Source of the DNA: Bacillota bacterium
GTDB taxonomy: Bacteria > Bacillota_A > Clostridia > Lutisporales > Lutisporaceae
Direction of reading: 5' to 3'
Assembly (NCBI GenBank): GCA_022706865.1
Contig: JAKJBT010000017.1
Span: 1-23,010 of the forward strand
DNA: 23,010 nucleotides
Shown in pieces: positions 16,136 to 23,010 of this stretch (positions are counted from its first letter, which is position 1; every line of letters starts with the position of its first letter). The position numbers and the translations under genes are program-made. The notes beneath the pieces are model-generated. The model was not told the origin of the DNA, ran no database searches, and worked only from the letters and a program-made list of their open reading frames with translations.

Positions 16136-16771
16136 TTAATGAGATGCCTTAATAAAATCATCCATCATGTCAAAAGTATATTGGACCAGTTCATCTGTAT
16201 TTATATCAAATCTCCCCGCATAAATACTTCCGGCTTCAGATATTCTTCCCATGAAGCCTGTGATCATAAAAAACAGGGAAAAAACACCCAACGGCATTTT
16301 AAAGTCTGGCCTTATACTTCCATCAGCTATACCTGCATCAAAAACCTGGTAGAATTGTGAAAACAATCGGGAATTCAGCTTCATCAGTTCCTGATGGTTA
16401 GGAATGGTTTCATGGGCTGATTTAATAAACTGCGTATAATTCATAAGCCTATAGATGTCTGGAGATTCTTTGATAAATCTATTCAGCGCCGTTCTTATGC
16501 CTTGGATCTTTTCAAAACCTGTTTTCCCCGAAGCTATAGCATCGTCTATATAAGAAAACAATTGTTTCAACCCATTTATTATAACTGCGTAGAAGAGATT
16601 CTCCTTGCTGACGAAATACTGGTAAACGGTCCTCTTCGTGAACTCTGCAGCTTTTGCTATTTCATCCATGGTAGTATTGTCAAAGCCTTTCACTATGAAT
16701 AGTTTTTCTGCTGCTGCTATGATCTCAGATTCTCTAACCAGCCTCTCCCTTTCCCTTCTTGATAAAGACAT
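16136..16771 (-). CDS. TetR-family transcriptional repressor
   Basis: This 211-residue protein has a standard TetR N-terminal DNA-binding domain at about residues 16-62 (IIAAAEKLFIVKGFDNTTMDEIAKAA, then TKRTVYQYFVSKENLF). The helical C-terminal ligand and dimer domain has no close match I recognise. The ATG is preceded by AGGGAGGAG. It is divergent from the flavoprotein gene over 158 bp that hold a double palindrome on the flavoprotein promoter, so repression of that gene, and probably of itself, is likely. The inducing ligand is unknown; a redox-active or aromatic compound handled by the flavoprotein would fit. Confidence 0.92.
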   Translation of the reverse strand: MSLSRRERERLVRESEIIAAAEKLFIVKGFDNTTMDEIAKAAEFTKRTVYQYFVSKENLFYAVIINGLKQLFSYIDDAIASGKTGFEKIQGIRTALNRFIKESPDIYRLMNYTQFIKSAHETIPNHQELMKLNSRLFSQFYQVFDAGIADGSIRPDFKMPLGVFSLFFMITGFMGRISEAGSIYAGRFDINTDELVQYTFDMMDDFIKASH

Positions 16772-16789
16772 TAATTTTTCTCCTCCCTA

Positions 16790-16818
16790 TTGACAACTTC
16801 AAATATACTTAGTATACT
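16790..16818 (+). promoter_or_regulatory. Promoter of the iron-sulfur flavoprotein gene
   Basis: A perfect TTGACA at 16790-16795 and TATACT at 16813-16818 are 17 bp apart. The -10 lies inside the left operator palindrome, so bound repressor would block RNA polymerase directly. Confidence 0.8.
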
Positions 16819-16838
16819 ATTGGTATACTAAGTATATT
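16802..16838. promoter_or_regulatory. Double palindromic operator for the TetR-family repressor
   Basis: Perfect 15-bp arms AATATACTTAGTATA (16802-16816) and its reverse complement (16824-16838) flank a 7-bp spacer. Each arm is itself a 13-bp palindrome of type TATACTNAGTATA. Their centres are 20 bp apart, about two helical turns, which would place two dimers on one face of the DNA. A looser third copy, ATACTAAGAGTAT, lies at 16853-16865. Confidence 0.8.
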
Positions 16839-16929
16839 GGTGGTGCTTGCTGATACTAAGAGTATAATTTATTGCAGGTACAAAGTCAAGAGCTTTAACT
16901 GTCATTAGTTCTGAAAGGGGATCGATATA

Positions 16930-17646
16930 ATGAAAAACCGATTTACTGTGGTCGGAGTAATAAGCAGCCCACGGCCTCAGGGCAATACAGCCGTCATGGT
17001 ACGTGAGGCACTGAAGGGGGCTGAGGAGGAAGGCGCAATTGTTGAAGAGGTATTCCTTGCCGATATTAGAATGGAATTCTGCAAGGGGTGCCTGACATGC
17101 CTGAAAAGCGGGAAATGCTGTATTGCGGATGATTTCAATGCATTGAGAGACCTCCTGTACAATGCGGATGCAATCATTTTGGGCTCACCCACTTATGGGG
17201 CAAATGTCAATGCGACTATGAAAAACCTGATAGACCGTCTTGGTATGTATGAAGCAGCTACTTCTTCCCTGGGAGGAAAGTATATCGCAGGAATCTCAGC
17301 AGCAAATTCTTCAGCAGCAGCAAAAAAAACAGCCAAGACACTCTCACATTTCGGAAACACAGGTACTTTCTCAAGAACCTATACCTCAGGCTTCCTCGGA
17401 GCTGGATTTTCCGGTGGAAGACAAGCAAGCAACGAGCAGGAAATCCTGCGTAAAGCCCGTCTATTAGGGAAAAAAATTGCATGTGATATTAAAAAAGGAA
17501 GAAAATATCTATTTCAAAACATACCAGGCCGCATAATCAGCAGCATGCTCATGAGACCTGCTTTCAGCAAATACATTATTGAAAACAAAGAAGCTGATAC
17601 AGAGGTACTCTACACAAGCCTAAAAAACAGAAACCTGATTACCTGA
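16930..17646 (+). CDS. Iron-sulfur flavoprotein, NAD(P)H-dependent FMN reductase family
   Basis: This 238-residue flavodoxin-fold protein has an N-terminal FMN phosphate loop, SSPRPQGNTA (12-21), and a second FMN segment, GSPTYGANVNATMKNLIDR. Between them C51, C54, C57 and C63 form a CX2CX2CX5C cluster, the compact 4Fe-4S motif known from the archaeal flavoprotein Isf; C64 is an extra adjacent cysteine. Such proteins carry electrons in anaerobes and have been linked to O2/peroxide or quinone handling. The ATG follows AAAGGGG. It is divergently controlled by the TetR neighbour. The C-terminal 60 residues are basic and longer than the minimal fold. Role in detoxification or redox stress is inferred. 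Confidence 0.9.
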   Translation: MKNRFTVVGVISSPRPQGNTAVMVREALKGAEEEGAIVEEVFLADIRMEFCKGCLTCLKSGKCCIADDFNALRDLLYNADAIILGSPTYGANVNATMKNLIDRLGMYEAATSSLGGKYIAGISAANSSAAAKKTAKTLSHFGNTGTFSRTYTSGFLGAGFSGGRQASNEQEILRKARLLGKKIACDIKKGRKYLFQNIPGRIISSMLMRPAFSKYIIENKEADTEVLYTSLKNRNLIT

Positions 17647-17888
17647 TGCCTATACGCATATTTGTGGAACCATGTCATAATTCAGATAATGAAATATGCA
17701 TGGGTGGAGCAGGGCAGGACGAAAAAACGCCCTGCCGCATTGTTTCTAAAATCAAAATTTGATTTGCCTGCTCTTCATTAAAAGTTGCCCTGCTTCTTTT
17801 ATAACATCTTTGTTCCTTGCCTTTCTGTATAATGCTTCTTTGCATTATTTCCCCAGCAGGTTATACAGCACCTGAGCCATTTCGAGAC
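17647..17888. other. Intergenic stretch with a hairpin and possible gene debris
   Basis: GCAGGGC (17709-17715) pairs with GCCCTGC (17729-17735) over a 13-base loop. It could weakly terminate the flavoprotein gene, although no T-run follows. On the minus strand, 17752-17880 reads as an apparent C-terminal protein tail ending IKEAGQLLMKSRQIKF, with one internal stop, running up to the IS end. No intact gene is present. Confidence 0.4.
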
Positions 17889-17975
17889 TGTCCGAAAAGT
17901 CAGTCACAGCAACGCCTGAGGCACTATGAAATATGGTATAATAGATATAACAAGATTATTGAGGGTGGTGCTGAA

Positions 17976-19079
17976 GATGTAGACGGTTCCAAGTTTAGGG
18001 CAGTCAATAGTAAAGACAATACCTACAATGCTGAAATCCTGGAAAAAAAGCTCAAACGAATCGATGAGCATATTAAAGAGTATCTCTCCCAAATGGATCA
18101 GGAGGATCAGTCTGAACCGGATGGACTGACTGCCGAACAGGTGAAGGCTGCCATACAGGAGCTATCTCAACGAAAGGAAAAATACCAGGAATACTTGAAA
18201 GAGCTGCTGGAAAGCGGAGAGACACAAATGCTCCTTACCGATCCCGAAGCCCGCAGGATGCACAGTAAGGATGGATTTCACTGCTGTTACAATGTTCAGA
18301 CAGCGGTGGATAAGGGCAGTCATCTGATTGCTGAATTCCAGGTAACAAACCATAATACCGATCAGGGGCTTTTGGAAGAAGTAGCTGCTGGTATAAAGAA
18401 AAGTCTTGATATTGAAACAATTGAGGTTGTTGCAGATAAGGGCTATGAGAGTCGAGAAGACATTTTAAACTGCGTAATGAATGGAATAGTGCCTAATGTA
18501 GCTATGAAATATGATAGATCTGAAAGACTTTTTAATATACCATATGAGCAATCAGAAGTAAGCTGCTTTACCTTAAATGATGACGGTACAGTAACTTGCC
18601 CTATGGGACAAATACTATCGAAGACGAAAATGCGCGGCAAAAATACTATCTATGGTAATAAAGATGCATGCCGCCAGTGCCCAAACAGGTGTACCAGCGG
18701 AACTAATCCCAAAACTGTAAGTTTTAGCCCTGATACAAAGTATATCCCTGTAAGAATGTATGGAAACCCAAAGTGCAAGCTTAACCCTATACCGGAAAAT
18801 ATTCCGATAAATCCCTTTAATCACACATTTGATCGAAAGGATTTTGTCGCTAAGAAAGTTGTTATCAGGATTAAAGAAGACATTGACAAGATAAAAGAGT
18901 GAATGTGCCTTTCAGAGCATCCTTTCGGCACTGTTAAATGGTACCACGGGGCAAATTATCTGCTATGCAAGGGCAAAGAAAAAGCCACAGCAGAACTGGG
19001 GCTTAGCTTTCTTGCCTATAATCTGAAAAGAGCAATAAATATGGTGGGAATTAAGGAATTAATTGCAGCTATGCAATAG
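17976..19079 (+). pseudogene. IS1182-family transposase, N-terminus deleted and interrupted by a stop
   Basis: The frame begins abruptly at DVDGSKFRAVNSKD, which carries the first catalytic Asp, directly after the IS promoter and leader. The usual 100 or more N-terminal residues are therefore missing. It continues through a coiled-coil-like segment, TDPEARRMHSKDGFHCCYNVQ, and VADKGYES (second Asp), then a four-cysteine stretch CRQCPNRC. At 18900-18902 a TGA interrupts it. In the same frame afterwards come LSEHPFGTVKWYHG, holding the catalytic Glu, and LAYNLKRAINMVG, ending at 19079. A CGA-to-TGA change would explain the stop. Upstream codons from 17817 in the same frame are not transposase. 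The protein cannot be active. Confidence 0.88.
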
Positions 19080-19117
19080 ATTCCTTATTTTTTTCTTTAA
19101 ATATGCTGGTGTTTTTC

Positions 19118-19154
19118 TCTATAAAACAAATGAAACCCTTGAAAATCAAGGGTT
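19118..19154 (-). terminator. Terminator following tRNA-Ala
   Basis: AACCCTTG (19147-19154 on the minus strand) and CAAGGGTT (19134-19141) form an 8-bp stem with loop ATTTT, followed on the minus strand by TCATTTGTTTT. It also has a short T-run on the plus strand. It overlaps the right inverted repeat of the IS, so it may belong to the element rather than to the tRNA. Confidence 0.65.
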
Positions 19155-19167
19155 TTCGGACAAAATA

Positions 19168-19243
<76 letters not shown>

Positions 19244-19266
19244 ACTTATTTGTTTTGACAAAGTAT

Positions 19267-19295
19267 ATTTTATATCATTTCAAAGAAAAATTCAA
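19267..19295 (-). promoter_or_regulatory. Promoter of tRNA-Ala
   Basis: Minus strand TTGAAT (19290-19295) and TAAAAT (19267-19272) are 17 bp apart, about 24 bp before the mature 5' end. Each hexamer differs from consensus at one or two positions. Confidence 0.6.
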
Positions 19296-19320
19296 CTCCA
19301 ATTATTATCCTATTATTAAT

Positions 19321-19743
19321 TCAATCGGCAATATCAATATTGATATTTTGTTTTTCATCTTTCTCGTCACTCATCCCGCTCAATTCTTTCGTTAAAAGCG
19401 GCAAAGCTATATAGAGGGCTTTAAGATTATTGCTCAGCATAGTATGCTGCCAGGTACCCTTTGCCAGTTTTTTCTGTGCTTTCTCGGATTTGCTAATCAG
19501 GGAAGATATTGGTGCAAGAGCTTTTTCTATATCTCCCTTGGTATAATGATTCATCACGTTACTGTCTGCCAATTCTTTTAATATCAATAATGAAGCTATA
19601 TTCAGCGCTTCAAGCCTGTTCTTCTGCAATGTATACTGAGAAGTACCCTGTACAAATTTTTCTTTTGCTTTCTCAGTCCTGTCAATCATTAAAGCCATGG
19701 CTCGGAGTGCTTCTTCCATATCTTTCCTTGTGAAATCGTCCAT
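19321..19743 (-). CDS. Small protein of unknown function made of two repeats
   Basis: This 140-residue soluble, mostly helical, charged protein matches no family I can name. It consists of two homologous halves about 63 residues apart. FTRKDMEEALRAM aligns with YTKGDIEKALAPI, MIDRTEKAKEKFVQGTSQYT with LISKSEKAQKKLAKGTWQHT, and LEALNIASLLILKEL with LKALYIALPLLTKEL. An acidic tail rich in D, E and K follows. ATG 19743 is chosen over ATG 19764 because AGAGGTGGGG lies just before it. It is 33 bp downstream of the MocR gene on the same strand and is probably cotranscribed. The repeated helical pattern suggests a small bundle or protein-binding module; this is inference. Confidence 0.7.
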   Translation of the reverse strand: MDDFTRKDMEEALRAMALMIDRTEKAKEKFVQGTSQYTLQKNRLEALNIASLLILKELADSNVMNHYTKGDIEKALAPISSLISKSEKAQKKLAKGTWQHTMLSNNLKALYIALPLLTKELSGMSDEKDEKQNINIDIAD

Positions 19744-19776
19744 TACTAAGCCCCACCTCTGCAAACATAACTTACC

Positions 19777-21093
19777 TCAAAACTCCGCAAGCTTTGCCTC
19801 AATAATCCGTACCGCCTTTTCTATTTCCTGGTCTTCCGCATTGCATACGCATAATCTCAATCCTTCCGGATGTTCAAAGCCGTTTAAATAGCTCTGGCTG
19901 GTACTGCTGACCAGAACCTTGCTGTCCAGGAGGCTTCGTTCAAGTAACTGTGAGGAAATGCTTCCTGTTTCCAGATAAGCATAGAGTCCTGTCTGAGGTA
20001 TATTCCAGGTGCCGCAGCCTTGCGTCCCTTTGCAATACTCCCGCAGCCTGCTCATCTTGTTTTTATAATGCTCCTTCGTACGCTTAGCATGAAAACGATA
20101 CATGCTGCTTCTCAAAAATATCTCCAATGCAGCTTGGGTGAGTATTGAAGTATTCAGGTCCATACTGTTTTTGAAATCCAGGAATTGTTTTTGCAAGGAC
20201 TCCGGAAGAACCGCCATTCCAAGTCTCAAACCCGGCAATAGTGTCTTTGAAAAGCTTCTTATGTAGACGATTCGATCCTTATTTCCCAAAGTGTGCAGCG
20301 TCTCTGCCTTCTGATCCACTTCAAGGTCCGCCAGATAATCATCTTCCACAATAAACACGCCATATTGCTCTGCAAGCTTCAGGATCTCCCTTTTCTGCGG
20401 GTTGCTGTAACTGAACCCTGTTGGGTTGTGATATCTTGGAATCATGTAAAAAAACTTGATATCCCCCTGCTGAAACAACTTTTCCAGCTGCTCCAAATCA
20501 ATTCCGTCCCTAGTCCTCCGGATTCCTGCAGCAGGTATCCTTGCGTTTTCCAATATTCGCAGCATCAATGAATAAGTGGGCTGTTCAACAAGCACCCTGG
20601 TGCCGCCTTGCGGAAACTGCATTGCACTCAGAATATACAGAGCCTGCTGTGAACCATTTGTAATACATATGTTCTCAGCCTTCGCAAAAACCTGAAGGCC
20701 AAGCAGATGCTTCGGCAGTACCTGAATCAGTTCAGGTAACCCCTTGGGTGATCCGTATTCAAAGAGCCTTTGCCCATAAATCGCCATGGCCTGTTCGATG
20801 CAAATCTGGAAGTCTTTATACGGATTGATTCCCTCCGGCAAATATACATTTTTCATGTCAATAATGCTGCCACCGGTACCAAGCTTATTTTTTGCGACAT
20901 AAAAGCCGCTTTTAGGAACAGCATATACGATGTGCTCCTGTACCAGCTCCTTATAGGCCTTTACTATCGTATCGCTGTTGAGGCCCGTTTCTTTTGAAAG
21001 CTTTTGAATCGAGGGAAGCTTTGAACCGGGCTTGTAATTTCCTGAATATATCTCCTTTTTGAGCAAATCCGCTATATCCCTGTATTTATACAT
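19777..21093 (-). CDS. MocR-type GntR regulator with aminotransferase-like domain
   Basis: This 438-residue protein has a GntR winged-helix N-terminus (residues about 1-65: SGNYKPGSKLPSIQKLSKETGLNSDTIVKAYKEL) joined to a fold-type I aminotransferase domain. PLP-site features are intact: HNPTG (222-226), EDDY (about 250-253) and RSFSKTLLPGLRLG with Schiff-base K283. MocR proteins sense PLP or amino-acid adducts rather than catalyse. ATG 21093 follows GGTGG at 7 nt; a start at 21108 has no ribosome binding site. It is divergent from a PLP-dependent decarboxylase-like gene, with TATACYGG repeats between them, and is the likely controller of that gene. GABA, PLP or an amino acid could be the signal. 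Confidence 0.92.
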   Translation of the reverse strand: MYKYRDIADLLKKEIYSGNYKPGSKLPSIQKLSKETGLNSDTIVKAYKELVQEHIVYAVPKSGFYVAKNKLGTGGSIIDMKNVYLPEGINPYKDFQICIEQAMAIYGQRLFEYGSPKGLPELIQVLPKHLLGLQVFAKAENICITNGSQQALYILSAMQFPQGGTRVLVEQPTYSLMLRILENARIPAAGIRRTRDGIDLEQLEKLFQQGDIKFFYMIPRYHNPTGFSYSNPQKREILKLAEQYGVFIVEDDYLADLEVDQKAETLHTLGNKDRIVYIRSFSKTLLPGLRLGMAVLPESLQKQFLDFKNSMDLNTSILTQAALEIFLRSSMYRFHAKRTKEHYKNKMSRLREYCKGTQGCGTWNIPQTGLYAYLETGSISSQLLERSLLDSKVLVSSTSQSYLNGFEHPEGLRLCVCNAEDQEIEKAVRIIEAKLAEF

Positions 21094-21109
21094 AATACGG
21101 CCACCCATC

Positions 21110-21153
21110 TATACCGGTATACTCATGTATTTCTATACTGGTTTTTATATCGG
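21110..21153. promoter_or_regulatory. Probable MocR operator region
   Basis: The motif TATACCGG (21110-21117, part of the perfect palindrome TATACCGGTATA to 21121) recurs as TATACTGG (21134-21141) and TATATCGG (21146-21153) in the same orientation. The first two are 24 bp apart. Direct repeats plus one inverted half are typical of MocR/PdxR sites. A TATAAT-like box follows near 21161-21175 for the plus-strand gene, without a good -35, as expected for an activated promoter. Confidence 0.55.
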
Positions 21154-21256
21154 CATTTTATTTATAATTATTATAACAAAAGCGGTACCCGCCGCCTATA
21201 GAGGTGTTAAATATCTTTAGCCTCGTTATAGCACATAAAAAAAGGAGTAATAAAAG

Positions 21257-22495
21257 ATGAAAACTATTCCGTTTTCCAAATCAGAACTGGAACATATTGC
21301 CTCAACTTTTCATACACCTTTCTATATATATGATGAAACTGCAATTAGAAACAATGTTAGCCGTCTTAAGAATGCCTTTCAGTGGAATCCTGGTTTCAAA
21401 GAGTATTTTGCAGTCAAATCCACACCCACACCCGGAATTTTAAAGCTTTTTAAGCAGGAAGGCTGCGGCGCCGAATGTGCTTCCCTGACTGAATTGATGC
21501 TTGCAGAGCGTTGCGGCTTTGAAGGCCGTGACATCATGTTCACCTCAAATGTCACAACTGTTGAAGAGTATCAGTATGCCTCCCGGCTTGGCGCCATTAT
21601 TAACCTGGATGATGCAGCACATATTCCCATTTTGGAGGCTTGCACCGGCATCCCGGAAACCATCTGTTTCAGATTGAATCTTGGCGATCAGCTAAAATAT
21701 GGTGAGTCAGTCCTTATCGATTTTATAAACAGCAAGTTCGGCTCCGCAAAGCCTCAGCTGGAAGCCGCCTACCCCGCGGTGCGTAATTCAGGAGCGAAGC
21801 ACTTTGGTATTCATGCACAATTCGGATGTCATAAGTGCAATCCTGAGTTTTTTGGCATAAACGCCCGTAAGGTTTTTGCCTTTGCAGTGGAGCTGTTTGA
21901 GAAAACAGGCATAGTCATTGATTTTGTAAATCTGGCCGGAGGCATCGGTATCCCTTACCATGCTGAGGATGAGCCTGCAGATATTGAAGCAATCAGCCTG
22001 CAAATAAAGGCAGCTTATGACGAAACCATCGGCAAAAGTACTCTCCCTCCTGTTTCTCTTTACACCGAGCTGGGGATTTACATGACCGGGCCATACGGAT
22101 ATTTTGTTTCAAGAGTTCTTCATGTGAAGCGGACCTATAAGGCTTTTATTGGTTTAGATGCTTCCACCAACAGCTTTATGAGCCCGTTAAGATACAACAA
22201 CTATCATCATATTACCATAATGGGAAAGGAATCGGCAGAACCTGTTCAGCACTATGAAATTACCGGAGCGCTTTGCGAGGACCGGGACCGCTTCGCAACC
22301 GACAGGCTTCTCCCCCAAATTACTGCAGGTGACCTGCTGGTGTTTCATGACGCAGGTGCATATGGCTATAGCCACGGCAATAACTTCAATGGGAGGCTGC
22401 GGCCGGCAGAGCTTCTTCTTCACGGCAATGGCAATGTCAGCCTCATAAGGCGGCATGAAACCCCCGACGACTATTTTTCGACTATGATTTTTTAG
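21257..22495 (+). CDS. Fold-type III PLP decarboxylase-like protein (DAP decarboxylase homologue)
   Basis: This 412-residue protein has the alanine-racemase-type TIM barrel plus a C-terminal beta domain. EYFAVKSTP provides PLP lysine K54, H186 lies in FGIHA, AGGIG (227-231) is the phosphate loop, E271 would face the pyridine nitrogen, and C340-E341 in GALCED matches the CES motif. Overall it is closest to proteins annotated diaminopimelate decarboxylase. However, the EPGR motif reads ELGI (R to I274) and the RPxLY substrate motif reads SPLRY (R to S309). The segment after residue 145 is also divergent. A substrate other than meso-diaminopimelate is therefore likely. The ATG follows AAGGAG at 9 nt. 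It is divergent from the MocR regulator, its likely controller. Confidence 0.8.
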   Translation: MKTIPFSKSELEHIASTFHTPFYIYDETAIRNNVSRLKNAFQWNPGFKEYFAVKSTPTPGILKLFKQEGCGAECASLTELMLAERCGFEGRDIMFTSNVTTVEEYQYASRLGAIINLDDAAHIPILEACTGIPETICFRLNLGDQLKYGESVLIDFINSKFGSAKPQLEAAYPAVRNSGAKHFGIHAQFGCHKCNPEFFGINARKVFAFAVELFEKTGIVIDFVNLAGGIGIPYHAEDEPADIEAISLQIKAAYDETIGKSTLPPVSLYTELGIYMTGPYGYFVSRVLHVKRTYKAFIGLDASTNSFMSPLRYNNYHHITIMGKESAEPVQHYEITGALCEDRDRFATDRLLPQITAGDLLVFHDAGAYGYSHGNNFNGRLRPAELLLHGNGNVSLIRRHETPDDYFSTMIF

Positions 22496-22501
22496 CCAAG
22501 T

Positions 22502-22514
22502 GATGCCTGGCATC
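22502..22514. repeat. Short palindrome GATGCCTGGCATC
   Basis: A 13-bp perfect palindrome just past the decarboxylase-like stop. It is followed by a GAATTTTAGAAT segment that resembles what follows the second copy at 22565. Confidence 0.6.
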
Positions 22515-22536
22515 GAATTTTAGAATTTCTTTCTTA

Positions 22537-23010
22537 TTAATCGGCAATTAAGTTCTTTTGTTCGGTGCCTGGCACATAGATTATAGAATGGCTGTGAATA
22601 TAAAATTCTTCCTGACTTGGCTGGAATTTCTTATCCATTTTTTCCAGACTCTCATCAAAGCGCCTGGCTTCTTGTTCATCTATCATCATCACAGGGCTGT
22701 CATAGTAAACCCATTTCCTTCCGTCCAGAGCTTCCGGCTTCAGTTCTTTTACCATCATCGCTGCTGGGTATGTTCCATTCTCAAGACAGATATTGTACTT
22801 TTTGCAGCTCTTAAAGCCACGGCTTACATAATTGCTTGGGTTTCCAAATATTACAATAACATCATAGCCAAGTGCAACCGCTTTTTCAAAAGAATGCTCC
22901 ATAAGCATTTTCCCGTAACCCATTCTTTGGTATTCCGGCATAATGCAAGTCGGACCGAAGGTAAGGATTTCTTTTTCCTCCCCAGACTCATCAACCAGTT
23001 TTGCTTTTGT
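22537..23010 (-). CDS. GNAT-family acetyltransferase, N-terminus beyond window
   Basis: The frame is open to the right edge; 157 residues are visible. It begins within the core strand (EEKEILTFGPTCI), followed by acetyl-CoA motif PEYQRMGYGKMLMEHSFEKA and DVIVIFGNPSNYVSRGFK, a pattern of GNAT proteins close to YhbS-type acetyltransferases. An internal ATG at 22941 is not the start because conserved GNAT residues precede it. The C-terminal 60 residues (WVYYDSPVMMIDEQEARRFDESL and beyond) form a helical tail. The last codons run through a GTGCCTGGCAC palindrome that encodes VPGT. It converges with the decarboxylase-like gene, 41 bp apart. The substrate is unknown. Confidence 0.85.
   Translation of the reverse strand, partial: TKAKLVDESGEEKEILTFGPTCIMPEYQRMGYGKMLMEHSFEKAVALGYDVIVIFGNPSNYVSRGFKSCKKYNICLENGTYPAAMMVKELKPEALDGRKWVYYDSPVMMIDEQEARRFDESLEKMDKKFQPSQEEFYIHSHSIIYVPGTEQKNLIAD
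22565..22575. repeat. Short palindrome GTGCCTGGCAC inside the GNAT 3' end
   Basis: An 11-bp perfect palindrome with the same core (TGCCTGGCA) as 22502-22514, 63 bp away. A similar flank (GATTATAGAAT) follows, so about 25-30 bp appear duplicated imperfectly. This copy is translated. Confidence 0.6.

Larger units (their letters stand above)
17889..19162 (+). mobile_element. Degenerate IS1182-family insertion sequence
   Basis: The ends share an inverted repeat: TGTCCGAAAA at 17889-17898 and TTTTCGGACA at 19153-19162. GAGAC precedes the left repeat, but the matching GTCTC is absent on the right, so the right end may be trimmed or the repeat short. Inside are an extended -10 (TGGTATAAT near 17934-17942), transposase remnants and a hairpin. 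At about 1.27 kb it is shorter than typical family members, in line with an internal deletion. No convincing target duplication is seen. The right end lies 5 bp from the 3' CCA of tRNA-Ala. Confidence 0.8.

Noticed and set aside
17709..17735. Hairpin as a confident terminator of the flavoprotein gene
   Set aside because: The stem is only 7 bp with a 13-base loop and there is no T-run after it on either strand, so it is only mentioned as possible.
18900..18902. TGA read as selenocysteine or recoded in the transposase
   Set aside because: The frame also lacks its N-terminus, an arginine codon CGA one change away explains the stop, and IS1182 transposases are not known selenoproteins.

Overview
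The window looks like chromosomal DNA of a low-to-moderate GC Firmicute, most likely an anaerobic member of the Clostridia. The signs are strong AGGAGG-type ribosome binding sites, sigma-A-like promoters, a PyrR-type attenuator, an iron-sulfur flavoprotein, an AcuB-like CBS/ACT protein, a MocR regulator and an IS1182-family element. This placement is inferred from gene content; no 16S or other marker gene is present.

Layout, left to right. (1) 1-5571, minus: the first 1857 codons of a very large exported protein with Calx-beta-type repeats, cut by the left edge. A 765-bp module is duplicated in tandem near its N-terminus. Just upstream is a small DUF2442-like gene. (2) 5978-11256, minus: a MalT-like LuxR regulator with an ATPase domain, a DUF401-type membrane protein, and a uracil permease. 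The permease is preceded by a complete PyrR-type attenuator in which three mutually exclusive RNA structures can be traced. (3) 11612-12610, plus: an Old Yellow Enzyme-type FMN oxidoreductase. (4) 12628-15309, minus: the pseudouridine breakdown pair psuK-psuG, overlapping by 19 bp, with a CBS-CBS-ACT protein upstream and a strong hairpin between. (5) 15488-17646: a GNAT acetyltransferase, then a TetR regulator divergent from an iron-sulfur flavoprotein, with a double palindromic operator on the flavoprotein promoter. (6) 17647-19243: gene debris, an internally deleted and nonsense-mutated IS1182-like element, and a tRNA-Ala(GGC). (7) 19321-22495: a small unknown protein built from two repeats, a MocR regulator, and a divergent fold-type III PLP decarboxylase-like protein. 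(8) 22537-23010: a GNAT protein cut by the right edge.

How parts fit together. Pseudouridine is phosphorylated by PsuK and split by PsuG into uracil and ribose 5-phosphate. The nearby uracil permease is switched by PyrR in response to the UMP/UTP pool, so this stretch reads as a pyrimidine salvage neighbourhood. The TetR/flavoprotein pair and the MocR/decarboxylase pair are each classic divergent regulator-target arrangements with visible operator-like repeats.

No CRISPR array, phage module or obvious defence cluster is visible. The most unusual items are the recently duplicated Calx-beta module, the loss of two diagnostic arginines in the decarboxylase-like protein, the duplicated small protein behind MocR, and the hairpin leader of psuK.
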